Source of the DNA: an uncultured Verrucomicrobiota bacterium
GTDB taxonomy: Bacteria > Verrucomicrobiota > Kiritimatiellia > RFP12 > UBA1067
Length of the DNA stretch: 9,165 nucleotides
Assembly: GCA_946631535.1 (NCBI GenBank)
Contig: CAMPAF010000110.1
Location: 1 to 9,165 of the forward strand
Direction: 5' to 3'
Made by a program: the position numbers and the translations under genes. The notes beneath the pieces were generated by a model. It was not told the DNA's origin, searched no databases, and saw only the letters and a program-made list of their open reading frames with translations. The number at the start of each line of letters is the position of its first letter. The first letter of the stretch is position 1. This document shows, piece after piece, positions 1-5,803 of this stretch.

Positions 1-59
1 TAAGGACATTAAGGACTCTAAGGACGTTAAAGACCTTAAGGACCTTAAAGGTCTTAAGG
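1..59 (+). repeat. 9-nt tandem repeat array inside rhaB (TAAGGACNT units)
   Basis: Consecutive 9-nt units begin at bases 2, 11, 20, 29, 38 and 47, in the sense frame AAG GAC ATT, AAG GAC TCT, AAG GAC GTT, AAA GAC CTT, AAG GAC CTT, AAA GGT CTT. A degenerate AAG GAA GGG follows. They encode KDI KDS KDV KDL KDL KGL KEG. The array runs off the left edge, so its full length is unknown. Bases 34-59 also form an imperfect inverted repeat around A47 (CCTTAAGGACCTT against AAGGTCTTAAGG). The units match the array at 1912-2082 in sequence, phase and orientation relative to the coding strand. Confidence 0.9.
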
Positions 60-511
60 AAGGGAAGTGGAGTTTCGCCGATCTCGAGAACGCGGCAAAG
101 GCGGCCTCGGCCTTCGCAGGCCGCGTGAACGCCAACGACACGCGCTTCTTCTCGCCCGAGTCGATGATCGCCGAGGTGCTCGCGGCGGCGGACGTGAAGC
201 CTACGACCGTGGGCGAGCTGATGCAGTGCGTCTACGCCTCACTGGCGGACTGCTACGCGAAGATGATCCGCAACCTCTCGAACCTCACCGGCAAGACGTA
301 CACCTCCATCAACATCGTCGGCGGCGGATCGAAGGACGGCTATCTCAACAGCCTCACCGCCCAGGCGACTGGCCTCGAGGTGTTCGCCGGCCCCACCGAA
401 GGAACGGCCATCGGGAACCTCGTGATCCAGTTCATCGCCGCCGGCGAGTTCAAGGACCTCGCGGACGCCCGCGCGGCGATCGTCCGCAGCTTCGACGTGA
501 AGCGCGTCTAG
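1..511 (+). CDS. rhaB: Rhamnulokinase, C-terminal part (5' end outside window)
   Basis: Open from the left edge in the frame whose codons start at base 2, giving 169 visible residues before TAG at 509-511. Rhamnulokinase phosphorylates L-rhamnulose to L-rhamnulose-1-phosphate with ATP in the cytoplasm. The visible part is the FGGY C-terminal domain: DTRFFSPESM (the usual DPRFxxPxxM), then SLADCYAKM, the nucleotide-binding stretch NIVGGGSKDGYLNSL, QATG, and GPTEGTAIGNLVIQ, which is typical of RhaB rather than glycerol kinase. The first roughly 20 residues are an abnormal KD[I/S/V/L] tripeptide repeat encoded by 9-nt tandem units, placed just before the conserved WSFADLENAA helix. RhaB proteins normally have only a short loop here. 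The gene converges with rluD, and the two share the palindrome CTAG as overlapping TAG stops. Family assignment is firm. Activity of the protein with the insert is unknown. Confidence 0.9.
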   Translation, partial: KDIKDSKDVKDLKDLKGLKEGKWSFADLENAAKAASAFAGRVNANDTRFFSPESMIAEVLAAADVKPTTVGELMQCVYASLADCYAKMIRNLSNLTGKTYTSINIVGGGSKDGYLNSLTAQATGLEVFAGPTEGTAIGNLVIQFIAAGEFKDLADARAAIVRSFDVKRV

Positions 512-1443
512 CCCATGTATGGCGTGAAGTCTGGAGGGAGCGGTGCCTCGAACGCGAGCGGAGCGCGCGTGACGGGGTGCTTCAGCTCCAGCTTCCAGGC
601 GTGCAGCATCTGGCGCGCCGGTACAGGGTCCAGCTGCCGGTCCCAGCCGGGGCGCCCGTAGAGCGCGTCGCCGACTATCGGGTGCCCGAGCGAGGCCATG
701 TGCACTCGAATCTGGTGAGTGCGTCCCGTCTCTATCACGCACTCGACGAGCGAGATGCGGCCCGCCGAGCGCGTGCTGTAGTTCGTGACCGCCGTCTTGC
801 CGTTCTTTTCCACCACAGCCATCTTCTTGCGGTCCCACGGGCAGCGCCCGATCAGGTTCTCGACGCGGCCTTCGGCCGGGACGGGCGTGCCGTGGACGAG
901 CGCGAGGTATGTCTTGCGGATGTTGGCGTGGGACGAGAACTCCTTGGCAAGCGTCCGCATCGCGGCCTCGGTCTTCGCCACCACCATGAGGCCGGACGTG
1001 TCCTGGTCGAGGCGGTGGACGATTCCCGGACGCGCCACTCCGCCGATGCCTTCCAGGGTGGGGCAATGGTGGAGAAGGGCGTTTACGAGCGTGCCGGATA
1101 GGTGTCCGGGCGCTGGGTGGACGACGAGTCCGGCAGGCTTGTCGATGACTATGATATGCTCGTCCTCGAATACGACAGAGAGGGGAATGTCCTCGGGTCG
1201 CGGCTCGGCTGGCACGGGCGGCGGAATGGCGAGCGTGACGACGTCGCCAGGATCGACCTTGACCGCGGTGCGGGAAACCGTCTCGCCATTGACCTGCATG
1301 CGCCCGGCGAGGATCAGACCCTGGATGCGCGAGCGGGAGAACCCGTCGCAGAGCGTGGCAAGCCACTTGTCGAGCCGCGTTGAGATGCCCTCTGGCGGCA
1401 CGGCGAACGAAAGGATCTCGTCGTCCTCTACCAAAACCACCAT
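508..1443 (-). CDS. rluD: RluD-type large-subunit rRNA pseudouridine synthase
   Basis: 311 residues from ATG at 1443; E. coli RluD has 326. Enzymes of this family isomerise specific uridines of 23S rRNA to pseudouridine (helix 69 for RluD). Residues about 20-80 form an S4 RNA-binding domain (TRLDKWLATL, SRSRIQGLI, MQVNGE, DPGDVV). The catalytic domain follows: DKPAGLVVHP at 101-110, then HRLDQDTSGL at 143-152 with Asp146 as the expected catalytic residue, and ETGRTHQIRVH at 238-248. The start overlaps the 3' end of the upstream CPBP protease gene by 16 bp, so the two are probably co-transcribed and translationally coupled. A purine-rich GGGGAG lies only one base before the ATG. In-frame GTG (1440) or TTG (1434) would have better spacing and may be the true start. 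Assignment to RluA/RluD is sure; RluD itself is likely from the S4 domain and length. Confidence 0.92.
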   Translation of the reverse strand: MVVLVEDDEILSFAVPPEGISTRLDKWLATLCDGFSRSRIQGLILAGRMQVNGETVSRTAVKVDPGDVVTLAIPPPVPAEPRPEDIPLSVVFEDEHIIVIDKPAGLVVHPAPGHLSGTLVNALLHHCPTLEGIGGVARPGIVHRLDQDTSGLMVVAKTEAAMRTLAKEFSSHANIRKTYLALVHGTPVPAEGRVENLIGRCPWDRKKMAVVEKNGKTAVTNYSTRSAGRISLVECVIETGRTHQIRVHMASLGHPIVGDALYGRPGWDRQLDPVPARQMLHAWKLELKHPVTRAPLAFEAPLPPDFTPYMG

Positions 1444-2225
1444 TCTCCCCGGTAGATGACGTGGAGGCCTAGCGTCAGGTTCGTGACGACATGCGCCACG
1501 ATGGCGGAGCCGAGCCCGAAGCGGATGGCGAGAAGTCCGTATGCCGCGCCGGCGAGGGCGGCGACGACGGGGCGGTCGTGCTCCAGCGTGAAGAGGAACA
1601 CCATCCAGAGGAACGAAGAGAGGTCGAAGCGGGAGAGCGGCACAGCGCGGAAGTCGCGCGCCTGCAATCGCCTGTAGAGGAACGAGCGGAAGAACACCTC
1701 CTCGACGGGCGCGATGACGAACGCGCTGCCGATCAGCTTGACAATCGTGAGCGGCCAGCCGCATACGGACGGTTCGTATGGCGACGGACCCGACGCGGGC
1801 GGCAGCTCGCCTATCGGCAGTTCCAGCCACGTGCGGTACCAGGAGGAATACTCCGGGGCGATCCACAGCACGTTGACGACCAGCCCGCCGATCAGGCCGA
1901 TGCAGAGGCATTTAAGGGCATTAAGGTCTTTAGGGTGGTTAAGGTTGTTAAGGTCGTTAGGGTGGTTAAGGTCGTTAGGGTTGTTAAGGTTGTTAAGGTC
2001 ATTAGGGTTGTTAAGGTCATTAGGGTGGTTAAGGTGATTAGGGTCGTTAAGGGCGTTAGAGACCTTAAGGGCCTTAAGACATGCTAGGCCGACCGCCGCC
2101 GTCACGCCGGTGCGCACGGCGTAGCCGACTGCCGTCGCAGGCAGCGCCATCTGCAGCGCGATCCACGCCACGAACGGCGCGGCGTACAGGACGGCATCTC
2201 TGGTTTCTCGTTTCACGGCCAGCAT
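1428..2225 (-). CDS. CPBP/CAAX-like intramembrane protease (exosortase-associated TIGR03008 type) with repeat-encoded loop
   Basis: 265 residues from ATG at 2225. The gene encodes a multi-pass membrane protein with the glutamic-type CPBP motifs: EEVFFR at 175-180 (EExxxR), FTLEH at 212-216 (FxxxH) and HVVTN at 245-249 (HxxxN). The N-terminal APFVAW, the segment NVLWIAPE near 118-125 and the C-terminus LGLHVIYRGEWWFW resemble the CAAX prenyl protease-related family found with exosortase/PEP-CTERM systems (from memory). Hydrophobic segments lie near 11-30, 33-50, 107-123, 160-180, 205-235 and 238-258. Between the second and third, residues about 52-105 are an Asn-rich tripeptide array (NDL, NHP, NNL units) replacing what should be a short loop. 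The ATG overlaps a likely -10 box, so GTG at 2216 on a leaderless transcript may be the real start. The gene precedes and overlaps rluD. Substrate unknown. Confidence 0.82.
   Translation of the reverse strand: MLAVKRETRDAVLYAAPFVAWIALQMALPATAVGYAVRTGVTAAVGLACLKALKVSNALNDPNHLNHPNDLNNPNDLNNLNNPNDLNHPNDLNNLNHPKDLNALKCLCIGLIGGLVVNVLWIAPEYSSWYRTWLELPIGELPPASGPSPYEPSVCGWPLTIVKLIGSAFVIAPVEEVFFRSFLYRRLQARDFRAVPLSRFDLSSFLWMVFLFTLEHDRPVVAALAGAAYGLLAIRFGLGSAIVAHVVTNLTLGLHVIYRGEWWFW
1912..2082 (-). repeat. 9-nt tandem repeat array inside the CPBP protease gene (about 18 units)
   Basis: On the + strand, units of exactly 9 nt start at 1912, 1921, 1930 and so on to 2065, with a partial unit at 2074. Each begins TTAAGG or TTAGGG (examples TTAAGGTCG, TTAGGGTGG, TTAAGGTCA). 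On the coding (minus) strand they read AAC GAC CTT, AAC CAC CCT, AAC AAC CTT, giving N-[D/H/N]-[L/P] tripeptides. No unit is shifted or frame-breaking. The end nearest the protein N-terminus is less regular (AAG GTC TCT, encoding KVS) and contains the palindrome CTTAAGG-G-CCTTAAG at 2064-2078. The protein side of the array is a loop between two predicted membrane helices. Confidence 0.93.
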
Positions 2226-2232
2226 TTTACCA
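2224..2232 (-). promoter_or_regulatory. Extended -10 promoter for the CPBP protease-rluD pair
   Basis: The minus strand reads TGG-TAAAAT, an extended -10 with no recognisable -35. The last bases run into the annotated ATG (AAAATG). Transcription would then begin near 2217, almost exactly at an in-frame GTG (2216-2214). That favours a leaderless message starting at the GTG, with the ATG inside the promoter. The larger 11-mer TATGGTAAAAT (2224-2234) recurs at 4270-4280 before the hydrolase gene. Confidence 0.5.
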
Positions 2233-2254
2233 TAAATTCGGTCTGTGCTATAAT
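2226..2254 (+). promoter_or_regulatory. Promoter of bioDA (TTTACC - 17 nt - TATAAT, extended -10)
   Basis: A perfect TATAAT lies at 2249-2254, preceded by TGC to make an extended -10. TTTACC at 2226-2231 matches four of six -35 bases at the ideal 17-nt spacing. Initiation about seven bases downstream (near 2261) would leave a leader of only about five bases before the bioD ATG, with no Shine-Dalgarno sequence. It lies face to face with the minus-strand promoter of the CPBP protease in a 40-bp gap. No BirA-like palindrome is visible. Confidence 0.7.
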
Positions 2255-2265
2255 CTCGCCCCGAC

Positions 2266-2958
2266 ATGGAAGGCAAAGTATATTTCGTATCTGGTATCGA
2301 CACCGGCATAGGCAAGACCGTCGCGACAGGTCTGATGGCGCGGTCGTTGCGCGCGCAAGGCGTCGACGCGATCACGGTGAAGATGGTGCAGACCGGCAAC
2401 GACGGCTTCTCGGAGGACCTTGAGGCCCATCGTGCCATGTGCGGGCTTGGACGACTGCCGGAGGACGAGCAGGGGTTGACCGCGCCGCAGATATTCAGGT
2501 TCCCGTCGTCGCCGCTGCTGGCGGCGCGTCTGGAGGGGCGCAAGGTCGATCTCGCGAAGATCGCATCGTCCGTCAAGGCGTGCGCGGCGGCACACGAGGT
2601 GGTGCTGGTGGAGTCGGCGGGCGGGTTGTGCGTGCCGCTCACGGACGAGGCGCTGTCCGTCGACTTCGCCGCCGCGCAGGGGTGGCCGCTCATTCTCGTG
2701 ACTTGCGGACGGCTCGGTTCGCTCAACCACACGATCCTCTCGCTTGAGGCTGCGAAGGCGCGCGGGATGAAGGTGGCGGGCGTTGTTTACAGCTGGTTCC
2801 CGGACACCGACCCGCAGATCGACGAAGATTCCTTCGCGGAGACGCGACGTGCGCTTTCCCGCATGGGTCTCCCGTCGGCGATAGTGCGCGTGCCTCGGGT
2901 GCCGTACGGTGGCCCGTATCCCGACATCAACTTCTCGGAGCTGTTTGGCCATGACTGA
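2266..2958 (+). CDS. bioD: Dethiobiotin synthetase
   Basis: 230 residues, the usual length. BioD closes the ureido ring of 7,8-diaminopelargonate to dethiobiotin using CO2 and ATP, the penultimate step of biotin synthesis, in the cytoplasm. The P-loop GIDTGIGKT is at residues 10-18. VKMVQTG (38-44) corresponds to the family's KPVxTG with Lys39 as the substrate lysine; Met replaces the common Pro. VESAGG at 115-120 stands for the usual VEGAGG, with Glu116 conserved. TCGRLGSLNHTILS (146-159) is the typical NxLGxINHTLLT region with Cys instead of Asn. The start is fixed by the promoter immediately upstream. The stop overlaps the bioA start by 8 bp, so the two enzymes, which act in succession (BioA then BioD), are made from one message. 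Confidence 0.95.
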   Translation: MEGKVYFVSGIDTGIGKTVATGLMARSLRAQGVDAITVKMVQTGNDGFSEDLEAHRAMCGLGRLPEDEQGLTAPQIFRFPSSPLLAARLEGRKVDLAKIASSVKACAAAHEVVLVESAGGLCVPLTDEALSVDFAAAQGWPLILVTCGRLGSLNHTILSLEAAKARGMKVAGVVYSWFPDTDPQIDEDSFAETRRALSRMGLPSAIVRVPRVPYGGPYPDINFSELFGHD

Positions 2959-4252
2959 TCTCGAATTCGACAGAACGCACATCTGGCATCCGTACGCCTC
3001 GCTGAAGAATCCGCCGCCAGTGCGACTGGCGCGCTCGGCGAAGGGAGTGGAGATCGAGTTGGCCGACGGGCGGCGGCTGATCGATGCCGTGTCCAGCTGG
3101 TGGTGCGTGGCGCACGGCCACAACCACCCGGCGATCGTCGAGGCGATCCGCCGCCAGAGCGAGAGGATGTGCCACGTGATGTTCGGCGGCTTAACCCACG
3201 GGTCCGCAGTGGAGCTGGCCGAGAAGTTGATCGCGTTTGCGCCGCCTGGCCTAGACAGCATTTTCTTCGCGGACTCCGGATCCATATCGGTGGAGGTGGC
3301 CGCGAAGATGGCCGTGCAGTACCAGCGGGCAAAGGGGCGTCCGCGGCGCGCGAAGCTTGTGGCGCTGAAGGGCGGATACCACGGCGACACTTCCCTCGCG
3401 ATGGCGCTTTCGGATCCGGACGGCATGCATGTCCTGTTCCGCGACATCATGACGCGACACTTCTTCGCCGAGAAGCCGTCTGTGCCGTTCGGCGGCGAAT
3501 GGGATGCGGTGGACTTCGCGTCTATGCTGCAGACGGTGGAGGCGCATGGGGACGAGATCGCGGCCGTCATCTGCGAGCCGATCTTCCAGGCGGCCAACGC
3601 GATGAGCTTCTACCACCCGCAGTACCTGCGCGAGCTGCGCCGGCTGTGCGACGAGAAGGGAATTCTGCTCGTCTTCGACGAGATTGCGGCGGGCTTCTAC
3701 CGCACGGGACCGCGCTGGGCGCAAGAGCACGCGGGCGTGAGGCCGGACATCATGACCGTCGGCAAGGCACTGACGGGCGGCCACATGACGCTCGCCGCCA
3801 CGCTCGCTTCGGGAGAGGTGGCAGAGACGATTTCCGGCGGTACGCCGTCCGCATTCATGCACGGCCCCACCTACATGGCGAATCCCCTCGCGTGCGCGGC
3901 GGCGATCGCGTCGCTCGACCTCTTCGCGGCAGCGGATTACGCTGAGAGCGTGCGGAACATCGAGGCGCGGTTCAAGTCGGCGCTGGCGCCGCTCGCCGGG
4001 CAGCCGAACGTGGCTGGCGTGCGCGTCCTAGGGGCGGTGGCCGTTGTCGAGACGAAGCGCCTGCCGGCGCGGGCGGACATAGAGCGTGTGATAGACGAGC
4101 ATGGCGTATGGCTGCGTCCGTTCTGCGACTACGTCTACGCAATGCCGCCGCTCGTCTCTGGCATGGCGACGATTGACCGCATCGCGGCGGCGATCGCCGA
4201 TCTCGCCGCCTGCCCGCCCGGTCCGCCACAGAACGGCGACTTCCACGAGTAG
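2951..4252 (+). CDS. bioA: Adenosylmethionine-8-amino-7-oxononanoate aminotransferase
   Basis: 433 residues from ATG at 2951. This is a class-III PLP aminotransferase that converts KAPA to DAPA with S-adenosylmethionine as amino donor. Visible signatures are HPYASLKN (Tyr15), SSWWCVAHGHNHP (49-60), DSGSISVEVA (108-117), GGYHGD (141-146, Tyr143), VFDEIAAGFYRTG (241-253, Asp243 at the pyridine nitrogen), TVGKALTGG (269-277, Lys272 as the Schiff-base lysine), HGPTYMANPLACAAA and, near the end, WLRPFCDYVYAMPP. The two tyrosines and the paired Trp match the SAM-using BioA subgroup rather than other class-III enzymes. An in-frame extension upstream to 2909 would overlap bioD by 50 bp and lacks family support. 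No other bio genes are in the window, so bioB, bioF and the pimeloyl steps must be elsewhere or absent. Confidence 0.95.
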   Translation: MTDLEFDRTHIWHPYASLKNPPPVRLARSAKGVEIELADGRRLIDAVSSWWCVAHGHNHPAIVEAIRRQSERMCHVMFGGLTHGSAVELAEKLIAFAPPGLDSIFFADSGSISVEVAAKMAVQYQRAKGRPRRAKLVALKGGYHGDTSLAMALSDPDGMHVLFRDIMTRHFFAEKPSVPFGGEWDAVDFASMLQTVEAHGDEIAAVICEPIFQAANAMSFYHPQYLRELRRLCDEKGILLVFDEIAAGFYRTGPRWAQEHAGVRPDIMTVGKALTGGHMTLAATLASGEVAETISGGTPSAFMHGPTYMANPLACAAAIASLDLFAAADYAESVRNIEARFKSALAPLAGQPNVAGVRVLGAVAVVETKRLPARADIERVIDEHGVWLRPFCDYVYAMPPLVSGMATIDRIAAAIADLAACPPGPPQNGDFHE

Positions 4253-4271
4253 AGGCGGAATCGCTGTGATA

Positions 4272-4280
4272 TGGTAAAAT
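4272..4280 (+). promoter_or_regulatory. Extended -10 promoter of the SGNH hydrolase gene
   Basis: TGG-TAAAAT lies in the 99-bp gap after bioA, inside the 11-mer TATGGTAAAAT that also occurs at the CPBP protease promoter. No -35 is recognisable at 16-18 nt spacing. It would give a leader of about 65 nt containing the hairpin at 4288-4308 and a Shine-Dalgarno AAAGGA at 4338-4343, eight bases before the hydrolase ATG. Confidence 0.55.
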
Positions 4281-4287
4281 ACCTGCG

Positions 4288-4308
4288 CCTTGGACGTGGC
4301 GTCCCAGG
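4288..4308 (+). other. Leader hairpin upstream of the SGNH hydrolase gene
   Basis: CCT-t-GGACG-tgg-CGTCC-c-AGG can fold into an eight-pair stem with one T:C mismatch and a three-base loop. It starts about eight bases after the predicted -10 and so would sit at the 5' end of the transcript. It has no following U-run, so it is not an intrinsic terminator. It may stabilise the mRNA; this is inference. Confidence 0.4.
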
Positions 4309-4310
4309 AC

Positions 4311-4355
4311 ATGGATCAAGACGTGGAAACTGCAGATAAAGGAAATGCGAGATGA
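4311..4355 (+). CDS. Possible 14-codon leader ORF coupled to the hydrolase gene
   Basis: An ATG at 4311 opens a short frame encoding MDQDVETADKGNAR. Its TGA (4353-4355) overlaps the ATG of the next gene as ATGA, the geometry used for translational coupling. The initiation signal is weak: AGG lies only two bases before the ATG. The peptide has no recognisable family. It could be chance, since the downstream gene has its own good Shine-Dalgarno site inside this frame. Confidence 0.25.
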   Translation: MDQDVETADKGNAR

Positions 4356-5803
4356 AGAAGGTTACGCACGATTGCATGCGCATGATGGCGGCGATGGCGG
4401 CTTTTGCGGCGGTCGCGGTGTCGCTTGCGGGCGCGCCGGAGTTCAAGATCGGCACGGTCGGGAACCCGACGGCGATCCACATACAGCGCACCATGAAGGC
4501 GCTTGAGGAATCCACCGCCGAGAATCCTGCCACGGTGCGGGTGCTCTTCTACGGGCAGTCCATCGTAAGACAGGGATGGACAGGGGTCCTAATGAAGATG
4601 CTCCGCGAGAAATACCCCACTGTCAACTTCGTGTGGGAGAACCGGGCCATTGGCGGCTTCACGTCCCCCGCTCTCTCCCGTACTGCCTGGAGCGACCTTT
4701 ATCCGTACTATCCAGACCTGCTGTTCTTCCACGTGTACGGCCCGATCGACAAGTACGAGGAGATCGTGAAGAACACCCGCGCGATGACCTCTGCCGAGAT
4801 CGTCCTGTGGTCCAGCCACCTGAGCAAGGGCCAGGATCCGAAGAAGATGCTAGAGGAGCGCGACAAGCGCACGAAGGACATCATGGCGGTCGCGGAGCGC
4901 AACAAGTGCATGTTCGTGGACCTCAACAAAAAGTGGAGCGAGATGCTCGTGGCGCACGACTGGGCCGCGACGAACCTCCTGGCCGACGGCATCCACATGA
5001 ACGGCAAGACCGACGCCTTCAAGTACTACGCCGGCTTCATCGGCGAGGAGCTGTGCCGCATCCCCGGCGCGTCGGGCGAGCCCGACGTCTCCGGCACGAT
5101 CACGGAGATGCCGGCGGAGAAGGGCAAGGACGTCAAGATGGCACGGGACGGCTCGATCAAGCTGCGCTTCACCGGCAACCGCGTGGTGGCGGTTTCCAGC
5201 GGCGCGAACTTCAATCCCACGAAGGGCGCCCGGCAGCCGGAGGCCGACCTCTTCCTAGACGGCAAGCCGGTCGCCTCCTGCAAGGAGATGTGGTACTGCA
5301 CGCGGCCGTCCACGCTCGTCTCGTGGATGCCGATGATCTACCGCGTCACGTTCGACGCGCTGCCCGTGAAGGAGAACTGGACGCTCACCTACCTTGACGG
5401 CACCGATCCGTGGGGCAAGCCCGTCCACTACAAGGTGGAGGGCAGCGTGACCGGATTCGACGGCGAGGGATGGAGCACCAACGCCTTCACCTCCACGTCG
5501 GGGCGCGCGGTCATCGCGAAGGACGCGTACCACTTCACGTGGCAGTACGACTATTTCGTGAAGAAGCACGTCGAGACGAAGCCAGAGCTGATGAAGAAGG
5601 CCGCCAAGCCGGGCGACAAGATCACGTGGAAGACGCTGCCGCTCTTCGCCGATCCGTTCGTTGCGCAGAAGCAGGGCGAGCGGAGCGTTCTCGTGCAGAA
5701 CTGCCCGAACGGGAAGCACGTGCTGGAGATCCGTCCGAAGAAGGGCGGCAAGCTCCCCGGAATCGAGAAATTCATCATATATTCGCCGGCGCCTACGCCT
5801 TGA
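4352..5803 (+). CDS. Secreted SGNH/GDSL-like hydrolase with C-terminal beta-rich domain
   Basis: 483 residues. The start is supported by AAAGGA eight bases upstream. Residues 1-28 are a signal peptide: MKK, a basic n-region, an Ala/Met/Val-rich core, and a likely cleavage after LAGA before PEF. The SGNH core spans about 61-235: VLFYGQS (64-70) with Ser70 as putative nucleophile in a GQS version of block I, AIGG (99-102) for block II, FFHVYG (125-130) where block III normally has GxND, and DGIHMN (212-217) with Asp212 and His215 as the rest of the triad. From about 245 a 240-residue, aromatic-rich, probably beta-sandwich domain follows. The family likely removes acyl groups, such as acetyl, from glycans outside the cytoplasm. 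The nearby rhamnose gene is only weak support for a pectin-related substrate. It converges with the patatin gene, overlapping it by 11 bp. Confidence 0.8.
   Translation: MKKVTHDCMRMMAAMAAFAAVAVSLAGAPEFKIGTVGNPTAIHIQRTMKALEESTAENPATVRVLFYGQSIVRQGWTGVLMKMLREKYPTVNFVWENRAIGGFTSPALSRTAWSDLYPYYPDLLFFHVYGPIDKYEEIVKNTRAMTSAEIVLWSSHLSKGQDPKKMLEERDKRTKDIMAVAERNKCMFVDLNKKWSEMLVAHDWAATNLLADGIHMNGKTDAFKYYAGFIGEELCRIPGASGEPDVSGTITEMPAEKGKDVKMARDGSIKLRFTGNRVVAVSSGANFNPTKGARQPEADLFLDGKPVASCKEMWYCTRPSTLVSWMPMIYRVTFDALPVKENWTLTYLDGTDPWGKPVHYKVEGSVTGFDGEGWSTNAFTSTSGRAVIAKDAYHFTWQYDYFVKKHVETKPELMKKAAKPGDKITWKTLPLFADPFVAQKQGERSVLVQNCPNGKHVLEIRPKKGGKLPGIEKFIIYSPAPTP

Noticed and set aside
67..1101. Long Arg-rich plus-strand open frame crossing the end of rhaB and rluD
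   Set aside because: It overlaps two genes with strong family signatures in other frames. Its Arg-rich composition is what out-of-frame GC-rich coding sequence produces.
1912..2082. TTAGGG-like telomeric or satellite sequence
   Set aside because: The period is 9, not 6, units alternate TTAAGG and TTAGGG, and the array is open and in frame inside a membrane-protein gene.
1912..2082. CRISPR array
   Set aside because: The units are 9 nt with no separate spacers.
1491..2087. Plus-strand open frame whose C-terminus reads as KVVRVVKVI repeats
   Set aside because: It is the antisense reading of the 9-nt array in the CPBP protease gene. The rest of the frame has no recognisable family, while the minus strand carries clear protease motifs.
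2226..2265. BirA operator at the bioDA promoter
   Set aside because: No TTGTAAAC/GTTTACAA-type palindrome is present. The only GTTTAC-like half-site is near 6726, before tex, and has no partner at proper spacing.
2226..2732. N-terminal extension of the CPBP protease into the bioD region
   Set aside because: The minus-strand frame stays open, but it is antisense to bioD, lacks hydrophobic character, and would put the start far upstream of the shared promoter region.
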